NCBI GenBank assembly: GCA_965218625.1
Contig: CBDCLG010000005.1
Span: 1 to 47,621, forward strand
Direction: 5' to 3'
Length of the DNA: 47,621 nucleotides
DNA from: Bin5 sp965218625
Lineage (GTDB): Bacteria > Chloroflexota > Anaerolineae > Caldilineales > Caldilineaceae
The notes beneath the pieces were generated by a model. It saw only the letters and a list, made by a program, of their open reading frames with translations, did no database searches and was not told the origin of the DNA. Positions 34,691-43,623 of the stretch are shown piece by piece; position 1 is the stretch's first letter; every line of letters begins with the position of its first letter. Made by a program: the position numbers and the translations under genes.

Positions 34691-35947
34691 TCAGTTCAGA
34701 TACCGCCCCGCGACCTGTCGGAATTCCTCCGCCCTCTCGGCGACTACGTCGAGATCGTCGTTGATCGTCACGCCGAAGCCGGAGCCGAGGCCCACGTCCG
34801 ATACACCAATGCTGATGTTGATCGAACGGCCCAACAGATCATCGGTCTGCGGCAGCATCCCCTGCCGGTAACGCATCTCACCGCCCCGTTCCGCGTAATG
34901 AGGACAACTGAACGAGCAATGCAACTGCGTGGCCATGCGCTGCTCCAACACATGCTCCATATTGTTGTAGACATGCCAGCCGGCCTCCGCCACAACCTTG
35001 CTCTCCAGCGCCGCGGCCATCTTCTCCGCCACCTCCGCGTCCGGCAGAATCACCGTCAGGATCGTGGCGATCTCCTCCTCCGGATCAAGCACCTCGCGAA
35101 ATTCCAGGTTTTGCAGGTCGGCGATCGCCGCCTTAAACTGCCGCTTTCTCGTCTGCAGCCGGTCGATCAGCTCAGGCAATTTACGCAGCTGCGCCAGCAG
35201 CACCGCCGCCTGCAGCTCCGTGAAGCGAAAGTCCAGCCCCAGAAACGGACGCTTGCCGATCTCAACGCCCTGCCGCAGCGGCGCATGGCCCTGATCGTGG
35301 AACGCGAAAGCCCTATTGTATACCTCCTCGTCATCCGTGATCACCATGCCGCCGTCCCCCGCCGTGATCGTCTTGTAGATGTTGAAGCTGAACGCGCCAA
35401 CATCGCCGACCGAACCGATCGGCCTCCCCCGGTACGCGGCGCCGAACGCCTGGCAGCAGTCCTCGATCAGATAAAGCCCGTGCTCATCCGCAATCTCCCT
35501 CAACTCCTGCAAACGGGCCGGGTTGCCCATCATGTGGACCACCATGATCGCCCTCGTGCGCGGGCTGATCTTGGCCTTCACGTCCTCGGGGTCCAGGTTG
35601 AACGTCCGGTCAATTTCCGCCATCACCGGCACCGCGCCCGTATAGACGATCGACGAGATGCTGGCCACGAATGTGAATCCCGGTACGATCACCTCGTCCC
35701 CCGGACCGATGCCCAGCGCCACCATCGCCGACAACAGCGCCGACGTTCCCGAGTTGACCGCCACCGCATAGCCCACCCCTGAATGCTCGGCCACCTGCCG
35801 CTCCAGCTGGTAAACCTTTCCCTGGAAACGCGGATCCACCCCATCGCCCAGCGAAATGCCGTAACGATAGAGATAGCCGGCCCGCAGCACCTCCAGGACC
35901 TCCTCAACCTCCTCCTCCCCGATCAGCTCCATTCCCGGACCGGCCAT
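34691..35947 (-). CDS. DegT/DnrJ/EryC1/StrS aminotransferase
   Basis: 418 residues. PLP-dependent aminotransferase of fold type I: Schiff-base Lys192 in AFSFNIYKTITAGDGG, Asp163 that contacts the pyridine nitrogen in IEDCCQAFG, and NSGTSALLSAMVALG at the phosphate-binding site. In this family keto-sugars or keto-inositols are aminated. It starts 39 bases after the Gfo/Idh gene ends. DegT plus Gfo/Idh is the usual pair for making amino sugars or aminocyclitols, or for breaking them down. A regulatory DegT role is less likely given the full active site. Confidence 0.9.
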   Translation of the reverse strand: MAGPGMELIGEEEVEEVLEVLRAGYLYRYGISLGDGVDPRFQGKVYQLERQVAEHSGVGYAVAVNSGTSALLSAMVALGIGPGDEVIVPGFTFVASISSIVYTGAVPVMAEIDRTFNLDPEDVKAKISPRTRAIMVVHMMGNPARLQELREIADEHGLYLIEDCCQAFGAAYRGRPIGSVGDVGAFSFNIYKTITAGDGGMVITDDEEVYNRAFAFHDQGHAPLRQGVEIGKRPFLGLDFRFTELQAAVLLAQLRKLPELIDRLQTRKRQFKAAIADLQNLEFREVLDPEEEIATILTVILPDAEVAEKMAAALESKVVAEAGWHVYNNMEHVLEQRMATQLHCSFSCPHYAERGGEMRYRQGMLPQTDDLLGRSINISIGVSDVGLGSGFGVTINDDLDVVAERAEEFRQVAGRYLN

Positions 35948-35986
35948 GTCAGTTTTCCTCCTGATTTCAACCGAATACGCCCCATC

Positions 35987-37018
35987 TCACCCTGCAATCT
36001 CAACTGCCTTGCCGCTCTCGGCTGATCGGTAAGCCGCTTCCAGCATCCGCACCGCCCACAGCCCGTCCTCGCCGCCCGGCAACGGCTCCCGGTCGTTCAC
36101 AATACAGTCGATGAAATGGTCTATCTGCGCCTGAAATGCCGGCAGGTCCTCCTGCTGCTGGCGCGGCGGAATCCGCGGCCTGATCACGCTCCATTCGCCC
36201 TCGACATACGTCCGCAGCTCGGGCGGCACCGCCGTGGCGTACCCCTTATCCCCAAAGACCTGCGTGTAGCCCTGCTGCTCATCGGCGTGAAGATTGTACC
36301 AGCCCGCCTCGATCAGCGCCGTCACCCCGCCCTCGAATTCGAGCATCACCGTCGCCGTATCTTCCACCTCGATATCCTTGAAATAGGTGCCGGCGGTCGC
36401 GAAAACTCTGATCGGACGCGCGTTGCCAAGCAGAAACCGCAGCGTATCAAAGGAGTGAATGCCCATATCGGTCAGGCCGCCGCCGCCGGCCAGCGCGCGG
36501 TCCAGGAACCAGCTGTCCAACGGCGGGTCATCGCCATAGAGGTCGTATATCAGCACCTCATGCGACTTGACCTTGAATACCCGTCCCAACGTCCCGCTCG
36601 CGACCAGCTCCCGCAGCCACACGATCTCGCGGTCAAAGCGCCACATGTGACCGATCATCAGCTTGCTGCCGCTGCCGCGAGCTGTCTCGATCATCTGCTC
36701 GCATTCAGCGACCGACATCGCCATCGGCTTCTCGCACAGCACGTGCTTGCCTGCCTCCAGCATCTGAATGGTGACAGCCGCGTGCAGGTAGTTTGGCAGC
36801 GCGACGACGACCGCGTCGATCTCCGGATCGGCCGCCATCGCGCCGAAGTCGGTATAGAGCCGCCCGATGTTGAAATCGACAGCCAGCCGCTCCAGCGACT
36901 CGGACCGATGATTCGCCGCCGCCGTGACCTCCGCCCGCGCATGATCGCGCAGCGTCAGCAGATGAGAGCCGCGCACAATCGTGCCCGTCCCCAGTACTCC
37001 GATTCTGATCTTGCTCAT
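35987..37018 (-). CDS. Gfo/Idh/MocA family oxidoreductase
   Basis: 343 residues from the ATG at 37018, with GGAAGGGG just upstream; a longer frame to 37057 adds no homology. Rossmann NAD(P) site IGVLGTGTIVRGSH (residues 6-19) and the family EKP motif at 96-98 (VLCEKPMAMSVAE). The Gln-containing active site loop and C-terminal sheet domain (GGLTDMGIHSFDTLRFLLG) are present. It oxidises or reduces a sugar or inositol hydroxyl. It is 16 bases from the M81 gene and 39 bases from the aminotransferase. Confidence 0.92.
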   Translation of the reverse strand: MSKIRIGVLGTGTIVRGSHLLTLRDHARAEVTAAANHRSESLERLAVDFNIGRLYTDFGAMAADPEIDAVVVALPNYLHAAVTIQMLEAGKHVLCEKPMAMSVAECEQMIETARGSGSKLMIGHMWRFDREIVWLRELVASGTLGRVFKVKSHEVLIYDLYGDDPPLDSWFLDRALAGGGGLTDMGIHSFDTLRFLLGNARPIRVFATAGTYFKDIEVEDTATVMLEFEGGVTALIEAGWYNLHADEQQGYTQVFGDKGYATAVPPELRTYVEGEWSVIRPRIPPRQQQEDLPAFQAQIDHFIDCIVNDREPLPGGEDGLWAVRMLEAAYRSAESGKAVEIAG

Positions 37019-37034
37019 GGCATCCCCTTCCACC

Positions 37035-38561
37035 TCAGCCGCCATAACCCGCGACATTGGTGATCACCGGCCGCCACTCGAACCCCTTGTCAAGTGGAAA
37101 CACCGGGCGCGTCACCTGCCTGTACGGCAGCCGTTTAAGGTCCATGTCGGAATAGCCGGGCGACAGGGCCAGAATCTCGCGCGGCGCCGCGTCGCGCAGC
37201 TCCGGCATCAGGTATCCGAGCTTGACAACCACGATCTTGTGATCGAGCGGCTCCACGCCCGCCCGGCGAAAGTCGTCAAGCGTCGAAAAATACTGGCGCC
37301 TGTCCGAAATGAGGATCCGCACGCCGCCCACTCGCAGCGTCGCAATGCCCGCCTCCATCGCATCCGTCTGTGGCCGGTAAACGTGCTCGACAACGCCGGT
37401 TACCTCGAGTGGCCCGCCGTGCGCGCTGTCCAGCTTCCCGCCAAGGCTGAGGCTGACCGTCGCGCCCACGCCCTGCTCGAAACAGACCCGCGCCGCCGCC
37501 CCGTCGGGAATCCCCGCCAGAACTGCGTCCGGCGCCCCCTTGGCCAGCAGACGCGCCAGGAAATGGGTCACGTCGCCCGGCGTTCCGGCCGTGGGATTGT
37601 CGCCCGAATCGGCAACGAAAACGGTGCTCTCCGCCGCCGCGAGGGCCAGGTCGATCGCTTCGTCGGCCGAGGCCGCCACCTCTTGGTCGAACGTAAAGTT
37701 GTGCCGCTCGTCCCACATCGCCTGCGCCAGCCGCTTCACCTCCCGCCGGGCCCGCGGCAGGTGCGCCTCGTCCTCGGCGATGACCGCGACGCTGCTGCTC
37801 GCATGCGCCGCGTCCGCCCATGCAAATCCGACGAGTATCTCCGCCGTCAGAATGCCCTCGAGCCGCTCGATCTCACCAACGCGCGCCAGCAGCGACTTCA
37901 TCGGCTCCACGTCGGTCGTCGAAATCTCGCCGGGCAGCAGCAGCGGCACCCGCACAAATGCCGGCCGCGGCCGCAACCCCTCGCGTATCGAGCGCACCAG
38001 CAGCTTCATCGCCCTCTCAAGCGTCTGCGGCGCATCGCGATGGGGCGCCGTGCGGTAGACCGTCCAGATATCCGTCTTATTGGCGAACTCTTCTGTCAGA
38101 TTGCCGTGCAGGTCAAGACGCGCCGCGATCGGCACCTCCTGCCCGACAACCGCTCTGATCGATCGCACCAAGTCGGTCTCCCCGCTCCAGATATTCTCCA
38201 CCAGCAGCGCGCCGTGCAGGATCAGGCAGACGCCGTCAAGATGGCCTGCCGCCCGAATCCCGGCAACGATCTCATCGCGCAGCTGAAGATAAGCACGCTC
38301 CTCCACCATACCCGATGGGGCCAGCGCGTTGGCGTGCAAAATCGGCACTGCTTCAACCCCCATGTCCTGCATCATCTCGGCCAGCGTGTCATAGGTGGGA
38401 CGGTATTTGCCCGTGCCCGAGACCCCTGCTGCATACGGCGCAAACTGGCTGTCCCCCTGCAACAGTTCCTCGCCCCGCCAGACGCGAAACTCCTCCAGCG
38501 TCGTGATCACAGGCGAAAAATTTAGTGCCTCGTGGGCGATACCTGCAACTGCAATGCGCAT
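37035..38561 (-). CDS. M81 family metallopeptidase (MlrC, microcystinase C-like)
   Basis: 508 residues. N-terminal domain with HEALNFSP, LILHGALL (113-120), DLHGN (150-154) and YRTAPHRD (169-176), the M81 zinc site (probably Asp150, His152 and His174). The C-terminal MlrC domain has DSGDNPTAGTPGDVTHFL and the GATVSLSLGG segment. MlrC hydrolyses linearised microcystin fragments in Sphingomonas. In Chloroflexota the family is broad and most members have unknown substrates, often N-acylated amino acids or sugar amides. GAGGAGC lies before the ATG. It lies in the middle of the second ABC operon, so its substrate is probably imported. Confidence 0.9.
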   Translation of the reverse strand: MRIAVAGIAHEALNFSPVITTLEEFRVWRGEELLQGDSQFAPYAAGVSGTGKYRPTYDTLAEMMQDMGVEAVPILHANALAPSGMVEERAYLQLRDEIVAGIRAAGHLDGVCLILHGALLVENIWSGETDLVRSIRAVVGQEVPIAARLDLHGNLTEEFANKTDIWTVYRTAPHRDAPQTLERAMKLLVRSIREGLRPRPAFVRVPLLLPGEISTTDVEPMKSLLARVGEIERLEGILTAEILVGFAWADAAHASSSVAVIAEDEAHLPRARREVKRLAQAMWDERHNFTFDQEVAASADEAIDLALAAAESTVFVADSGDNPTAGTPGDVTHFLARLLAKGAPDAVLAGIPDGAAARVCFEQGVGATVSLSLGGKLDSAHGGPLEVTGVVEHVYRPQTDAMEAGIATLRVGGVRILISDRRQYFSTLDDFRRAGVEPLDHKIVVVKLGYLMPELRDAAPREILALSPGYSDMDLKRLPYRQVTRPVFPLDKGFEWRPVITNVAGYGG

Positions 38562-38788
38562 CGAAAAGCTCCTCTCACAACAGGACGCCGGAAATGGGAG
38601 ACCTTCTTCTCACCACTGCCCGCCTCCGCGCAAGCGCAATACCGCTCGCATGGATCGTCGCTGCTCGCCTGAGGTATAGGATGTAGCCGGTCTATTTCAA
38701 TCTGATTCCGGAATCGCCTACTGAAAAGCCGGAGCGAGAAAACCGCTGCGCATTCGCCCCTTGCCTGGCGAGCAACTGCTCCCGTCTC

Positions 38789-39643
38789 CTACTTGACCGC
38801 GCCGCTCGTCATGCCCTGCACGACCCAGCGCTGGAAGACGACGAAGATAATCATCAGCGGGATGCTGGTAACCGTCGACAAAGCCATAATCGAGTTCCAG
38901 TCTCGGACAAATTGGCCGAAAAATGCCGCCAGACCGATCGTAAGCGTCTGCGAACTGGGCGAGTCTGTCAGTGTCACGGCCAGCAGGAATTCGTTCCATG
39001 CAAAAATAAATGCGAACGTGCCCGTGCTGATAATTCCTGGGACAGTCAGCGGAACCAATATCTTCATCATCGCTTGCAAACGCGTACACCCATCGATCAT
39101 CGCCGCCTCCTCAAGATCGACAGGAATAGCGTCCATGTATCCCTTCAACAGCCAGATGCTGATTGGCAGGATGAAGGCCGTATTCACGATGATTAGGCCA
39201 AAGAGCGTGTCATACAGGCCGACAAGATACGCCAGGCGAAAATAAGGGACAATCAACGTTACGGTCGGCAGCATCAACAGGGCCATGATGCCCAGCAACA
39301 TGATGCGGCCCCCTCCCATCTTGAAACGGGAAAAGCCGTAGGCCGCCAGAAGACCGAGTACTATCGTGATAACCAGCGTGGAAAGCGCCAGAATCGAACT
39401 GTTGACGAAAAAGCCTCGATACTTCTCGTTCTCGATCAACGAGGCCATGAACTTGAATGTTAGTTGGCTGGGGTCAAGCTGAGGGGGGTAAACCAGCACA
39501 TACTTTATCGGCCGCAGCGCAGCATTCACCATCCATACGACCGGTGTAAGGATGACGATCGCTGAAATCATAGTCAGCCCGACGACGACAACCTGATGAA
39601 TCAGGATCCGGGGCCGCAAACGCTTGCTAGAAGCTCGTCTCAC
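38789..39643 (-). CDS. Carbohydrate ABC transporter permease (MalG type)
   Basis: 284 residues from a GTG at 39643, chosen because GAGGTGG precedes it. GTGs at 39652 and 39655, or an earlier start at 39685, are possible, and all overlap the upstream gene's end at 39627. Six helices; EAA loop at LEEAAMIDGCTRLQAMMKIL; CUT1-type ending FVVFQRWVVQGMTSGAVK. It partners with the MalF-type permease upstream. A gap of 227 bases separates it from the M81 gene. Confidence 0.88.
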   Translation of the reverse strand: MRRASSKRLRPRILIHQVVVVGLTMISAIVILTPVVWMVNAALRPIKYVLVYPPQLDPSQLTFKFMASLIENEKYRGFFVNSSILALSTLVITIVLGLLAAYGFSRFKMGGGRIMLLGIMALLMLPTVTLIVPYFRLAYLVGLYDTLFGLIIVNTAFILPISIWLLKGYMDAIPVDLEEAAMIDGCTRLQAMMKILVPLTVPGIISTGTFAFIFAWNEFLLAVTLTDSPSSQTLTIGLAAFFGQFVRDWNSIMALSTVTSIPLMIIFVVFQRWVVQGMTSGAVK

Positions 39644-40631
39644 CCGATTCACCACCTCGCGACAATAGCCGCAGATAGACCACAATCATGATCGCCAGCA
39701 TAAAGAGCATCAAGGTGCTGACCGCCGCTCCGTACCCAAGATTGCCATCCAGCAGCGCCGTGTTGTAAATGTAATAGGCAACGGTCTCTGTGGTTCTCAG
39801 CGGACCTCCCTTGGTCAACATTCTGATCAGATCGACGTGGCCTATCGTAGTAATTATGTCGATCGTCGAAATGGCAATAAGGATTGGACGCAGCTGCGGC
39901 AACGTGACGTGCCAGAATCGTTGCCAGGCGTTGGCCCCGTCAACTTTGGCAGCCTCGTACAGCTCCGGCGGTATACTCTGCAACCCGCCAAGTATGATGA
40001 TCATGTAAAACGGATAGGACTTCCAGGTGTTGACCGCTACCACCGAAGCCATCGCCAGACCCGGCTTCGCAAGAAACTCTATCGGAATCTCCTGCCCCAG
40101 AACACCAACCCACAGATAATTGAGAAGGCCGAACGGGTGGTAGAGCAGGGTCCACATGAGACCCGAAGCAGCCGTCGAAAAGACCCAGGGCAGGATCAAC
40201 AGGCCGCGCATGAAGTTCCTGAACGTGGTATTGAACCACGTCTCGTTGAGTAACAGCGCCAACCCCAACCCGATAGAAATGTGCAGAACAACCGAAGCAG
40301 CCGTGAATACGAAAACGTTCCTCAAACTATTCCAGAACCATTCGTCCTGCACCAATTCCACGTAGTGCCGCAGGCCGACAACCTTCAGCATGCCGGCATC
40401 GACGTCTGTCAGGCTCATCTGCAGTGTACGCAGCAGGGGAAAAATGCTTACCAGAAGGAGGAACAGGAGCGCCGGTCCGACGAAAAAATAACCGGTCAGC
40501 GACCGCCAACTGACTCTCTGACCTGAGGAGGGCAGAGGTCGAGAAGCTTGACCTGCCTTGGCACTCTCCGACGGCCCCGCGGCTATTGGACCGGTCGTCC
40601 CATCTTCAGGCATGCGGAGACTCTCTGTCAT
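39627..40631 (-). CDS. Carbohydrate ABC transporter permease (MalF type)
   Basis: 334 residues. A hydrophilic N-terminal tail of about 45 residues precedes the first helix (GYFFVGPALLFLLLVSIFP). There are six predicted helices. The EAA motif is YEAAKVDGANAWQRFWHVTLP. LTKGGPLRTTETVAYYIY is diagnostic of CUT1 inner-membrane components. It lies 159 bases after the binding-protein gene, with a strong hairpin between, and overlaps the MalG-type gene. Confidence 0.92.
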   Translation of the reverse strand: MTESLRMPEDGTTGPIAAGPSESAKAGQASRPLPSSGQRVSWRSLTGYFFVGPALLFLLLVSIFPLLRTLQMSLTDVDAGMLKVVGLRHYVELVQDEWFWNSLRNVFVFTAASVVLHISIGLGLALLLNETWFNTTFRNFMRGLLILPWVFSTAASGLMWTLLYHPFGLLNYLWVGVLGQEIPIEFLAKPGLAMASVVAVNTWKSYPFYMIIILGGLQSIPPELYEAAKVDGANAWQRFWHVTLPQLRPILIAISTIDIITTIGHVDLIRMLTKGGPLRTTETVAYYIYNTALLDGNLGYGAAVSTLMLFMLAIMIVVYLRLLSRGGESGETSF

Positions 40632-40669
40632 TCAGCGGCGGTTACGACCCTGAAATGGACTGAATTCAA

Positions 40670-40702
40670 GGGCCTTGCAGGGTGCCTAGTCCTGCAAGGC
40701 CC
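40670..40702 (-). promoter_or_regulatory. Perfect 12-bp intercistronic hairpin
   Basis: GGGCCTTGCAGG (40670-40681) pairs with CCTGCAAGGCCC (40691-40702) without mismatch, with a 9-base loop, in the gap between the binding protein and permease of the minus-strand operon. No T-run follows. It probably stabilises the binding-protein message and attenuates the downstream genes, as in the plus-strand operon. Confidence 0.7.
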
Positions 40703-40790
40703 CAAATCGGATGCTGGGCCCGACCCTTTACACTTTTGGCCGATTCCTCTTGCTACCAATTACCAGCGAATCAGTTCCGCCCGCAACCTC

Positions 40791-42098
40791 TTACTGTGCG
40801 TTGTCCAACTCTTCCTGCCAGATGGCGGCGGCCTCATCCAATGCGGTCTGAGCATCCATTTCCCCTGCCAAGACCTGCTGAAAAGCCTGCTTGAACGCAT
40901 CACGCAGCTTTTGGGCCTCAGGCAACGGGGAGAAGAGAATATTATTCTCGGGATCCTGGTTGGCGAAGTCGGGAATGTACCGCAACATGGGATCGTCCGA
41001 GTCCTCCAGCGAAGCGACCGCCGCGTTCGTCGCCCACAACAGGCTGACCGTCTTTGTCATGCTGAGCGAAACCTCGTCGGAATAGATGTACTTGAAGAAC
41101 TCCCACGCCTCTTCCTTGTGGGGAGAATTGGCCGCTATGCCCATACCGCTGCAAGCCCACGAATAGCCGCCCGTCACGTCCCGCCAAGCAGGCGCGTAGG
41201 CCATCTTTATGTCGGGATCGATCTGCTTCGCCTTGGTCCAGATGAACGGGCCGTCGATGATCGCCGAAGTCTGTCCAGTGGCCACAAACTCAAGCATCAG
41301 CGCCTGGTCCTCGCCGAATGACCCAGGAACAACCAGGTCCATGTCATAGAAATCCTTCCACCACTGCATCGCCGCGACACCCTCGGGAGAGTTGAACGCT
41401 ACGTTTCCATCCGCATCGAGCATCTGCCCGCCCAACTGGGCCAATCGGAAGTTAAAGTAGCGCAGAAGCAGGAATCCCCCAGCCTGTAACGGCATACTCA
41501 TCCCGTAGGAGCCTGTCTCTTCGTCTCGCAGCGCCTCCAGGACTTCGACAAACTCATCCCAGTTGGTTGGCGGCTCCAGCCCCTTTTCAGCAAATACATC
41601 TACGTTATATGCGAACTGATAAGGGATGAGGTACAGACACAGACCTCTCGTTTTGCCCAGGAAGTTCATCGGCGTCGTCGGCGTCAGTTTGGCCGCAAAC
41701 TCGAGATCGTTATCAAGCCACGGCGTCAGGTCCTCAATGAATCCCTGTTTCGTCAAACTTGCAATCCAGGTCGACTCAGTGCCGAAGAGATCATAGGTCT
41801 CGCTTCCACCCGCAGCCGCAGCCTGAAGCTTGCCCGCCATCTCCGGCCACGGTACATCGATCACCTTTACTTTGATGTTGGGATGCGCAGCTTCAAAGTC
41901 GGCGATCAACTTGCCATGATTGTCGGGGCCCCATTCATTCACCCACCACTGCAGCCAGGTGATCTCGACAACCTCCTCCTCCATCGCCTCGTCGGCCGCA
42001 CTTCCTGCTTCCGGCGCCGGCCCCGCCACACAGGCCGACAGGACCCCCGCTAGAACCAATACGGTCGTCAACATTAAGAGCCGAGTAGACATTTGCAT
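40791..42098 (-). CDS. Carbohydrate ABC transporter substrate-binding lipoprotein
   Basis: 435 residues from the ATG at 42098, with AGGAGGAAA directly upstream; a longer frame to 42329 lacks a ribosome site. Signal peptide with lipobox LSAC (Cys23), then an acidic, Glu-rich stretch. Family 1 extracellular solute-binding fold: VVEITWLQWWVNEWGPDNHG, YDLFGTESTWIASLTKQGF, NSPHKEEAWEFFKYIY. First gene of the second ABC operon. Asp/Glu/Trp-rich ligand pocket residues suggest a sugar or amino sugar, but this is not proven. Confidence 0.92.
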   Translation of the reverse strand: MQMSTRLLMLTTVLVLAGVLSACVAGPAPEAGSAADEAMEEEVVEITWLQWWVNEWGPDNHGKLIADFEAAHPNIKVKVIDVPWPEMAGKLQAAAAGGSETYDLFGTESTWIASLTKQGFIEDLTPWLDNDLEFAAKLTPTTPMNFLGKTRGLCLYLIPYQFAYNVDVFAEKGLEPPTNWDEFVEVLEALRDEETGSYGMSMPLQAGGFLLLRYFNFRLAQLGGQMLDADGNVAFNSPEGVAAMQWWKDFYDMDLVVPGSFGEDQALMLEFVATGQTSAIIDGPFIWTKAKQIDPDIKMAYAPAWRDVTGGYSWACSGMGIAANSPHKEEAWEFFKYIYSDEVSLSMTKTVSLLWATNAAVASLEDSDDPMLRYIPDFANQDPENNILFSPLPEAQKLRDAFKQAFQQVLAGEMDAQTALDEAAAIWQEELDNAQ

Positions 42099-42748
42099 GA
42101 GTTTCCTCCTTTGAAATCCGGGAACCGATAGTTGAATGCCGCCCCCCCGGCCCGACCCGCAGACCACACCGGGTTGTTGAACGCTGACCGACCGTAAGCG
42201 GCCACTCTGCGGACCTCTCGGACGGCTGAAAATTTGCTTCCAATTCCTATTGCCAAACCCTGTTTCGCATCGGACGCAACGACGAACTGCTGCCAAATGT
42301 TCTGAAACTGTCCGAAGTGAAATTGCCATTGGGCAGAACCGCCCCTCAGACCAGATTCTACAAGAAAGACCGCTTGACGAAGAATAGGAGAGAGCGGCTT
42401 GTTCAAGCCTGTAACTCGTGGGTAATTATACTACATTGACCCTGTGCAGCCAAACACTCTTTCCCAGGCAGGTAAGGACGAACAGGACATTACGGGCCAC
42501 GCACATAAGACGCCGGAGATTCGATCTTACCCCGAGCTGAATCCGCGCCGATTGCTCCCGCGACTGACACAACCGAACGAAGAAATCCGCGCTGTTTGTT
42601 TTTCGTACCCTGACGGACCGGATTTGTCCCATGATGAGAAAATCCAGTAGAGTGAGTGCGGCTGAACAGAGAACCTGGACAGCCTGCCATCTCTTGACCG
42701 GCCCTTTCTGTTTTCGTGTTACTCCAAGAAAACCTGGCCACTGAAGAT
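42099..42748. other. Divergent intergenic region with a long leader
   Basis: About 650 bases between the divergent binding-protein and acetyltransferase genes. Contains the promoter above and its long 5' leader. The leader holds an open frame (42074-42406, minus) with no recognisable family and no ribosome site, so I do not call it. No classic riboswitch was recognised. Confidence 0.5.
42425..42453 (-). promoter_or_regulatory. Sigma70-type promoter for the second ABC operon
   Basis: On the minus strand TTGGCT (42448-42453), 17 bases, then a perfect TATAAT (42425-42430). Transcription would begin at about 42418, leaving an unusually long leader of about 320 bases to the ATG at 42098. Confidence 0.55.
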
Positions 42749-43339
42749 ATGGAAGACCAGGCCTTTAAGCAGTTCCAATTCCATCCCATATCGCCGCAAA
42801 GACTGCCGGACCTGGCAGCCTTTTCACAGTGCCACGGCAAGTTCCGCTACTGCTCCTGCATGCGCTGGCGCATGACCAGCGCCGACTTCCGCCGCTCTAC
42901 CAAGGAAGAGCGTGTTTCCGCCCTCGAAAACCTAGTGCGCACAGGCGCGCCCGTCGGTATTCTCGCATACCACCAAGACGAGCCGGTCGCATGGTTTTCA
43001 GTGGCGCCCCGGGAATCCCACGCCGCCCTCGAGCGATACCGCGCCCTGCCCCGCTTCGACGACGCCGCCGTCTGGTCGGTGACCTGCTTATTCGTCGACC
43101 GCCGCTTTCGCCGCCAGGGACTGACCTGCCCCCTGCTCAAGGCCGCTGTCGACTACGCCCGATCCCACAACGCGGCCATCGTCGAAGGCTATCCGGTCGC
43201 CCCCGACTCGCCGTCCTACACCTACATGGGCACGCCGGACACCTACCGCCGCGCCGGCTTTGCCGATGTGACCCCGGCCGGCCAAGCACGGCGCGTCATG
43301 CGATTCACAGTGACGACTCAGCAAGGCCAATTTGGTTGA
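42749..43339 (+). CDS. GNAT-family acetyltransferase
   Basis: 196 residues from the ATG at 42749 (MEDQAFKQFQFHPI); an alternative GTG at 42716 adds 11 residues. The single acetyltransferase domain has the acetyl-CoA P-loop in VTCLFVDRRFRRQGLTCPLL (Arg/Gln-x-x-Gly-x pattern) and YRRAGFADV near the end. The Cys-rich CHGKFRYCSCMRW segment near residue 27 is a recognisable feature of a GNAT subgroup of unknown substrate. The next pair, a toxin-antitoxin system, follows in the same direction. Confidence 0.85.
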   Translation: MEDQAFKQFQFHPISPQRLPDLAAFSQCHGKFRYCSCMRWRMTSADFRRSTKEERVSALENLVRTGAPVGILAYHQDEPVAWFSVAPRESHAALERYRALPRFDDAAVWSVTCLFVDRRFRRQGLTCPLLKAAVDYARSHNAAIVEGYPVAPDSPSYTYMGTPDTYRRAGFADVTPAGQARRVMRFTVTTQQGQFG

Positions 43340-43361
43340 CATATCTGCGCTGACATACTAT
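43336..43361 (+). promoter_or_regulatory. Promoter/operator candidate for vapBC
   Basis: TTGACA (43336-43341) and TACTAT (43356-43361) with a 14-base spacer, shorter than usual. A direct repeat TGACATA occurs at 43337-43343 and 43351-43357, overlapping both elements. The antitoxin ATG is 11 bases downstream, so an autoregulatory site here is plausible. Confidence 0.35.
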
Positions 43362-43371
43362 TCTTTGAGTC

Positions 43372-43623
43372 ATGCGCACTACAGTCCGTTTGGACGAAGA
43401 CTTACTCACGAATGTAAAGGCCTACGCCTCTGCCTCAGGCAAAACTCTTACCGCTGTCGTCGAAGACGCCTTGCGGGAGATGTTGCACCGGCGCGCTTTG
43501 CAAGCCGAGCGCCCATGGATCTCTCTGACAACAGTGAAAGGCAGAGGCCTGAGACCCGGCATTGACTTGGACGATACATCCTCTTTGTTGGACCTGATGG
43601 AAGAAGGGGATGATTCTACCTGA
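43372..43623 (+). CDS. vapB: Ribbon-helix-helix antitoxin (VapB-like)
   Basis: 83 residues. The N-terminal MRTTVRLDEDLLTNVKAYA strand and TLTAVVEDALREML helix form a ribbon-helix-helix DNA-binding fold. The C-terminal tail (about 45-83) is acidic and presumably flexible (IDLDDTSSLLDLMEEGDD), as in antitoxins that wrap the toxin. It overlaps the PIN gene by 14 bases, the normal arrangement. It should repress its own operon. Confidence 0.85.
   Translation: MRTTVRLDEDLLTNVKAYASASGKTLTAVVEDALREMLHRRALQAERPWISLTTVKGRGLRPGIDLDDTSSLLDLMEEGDDST

Noticed and set aside
42074..42406. Possible 110-codon leader peptide upstream of the second binding protein
   Set aside because: Needs a TTG start with no ribosome site and overlaps the real gene start in another frame.
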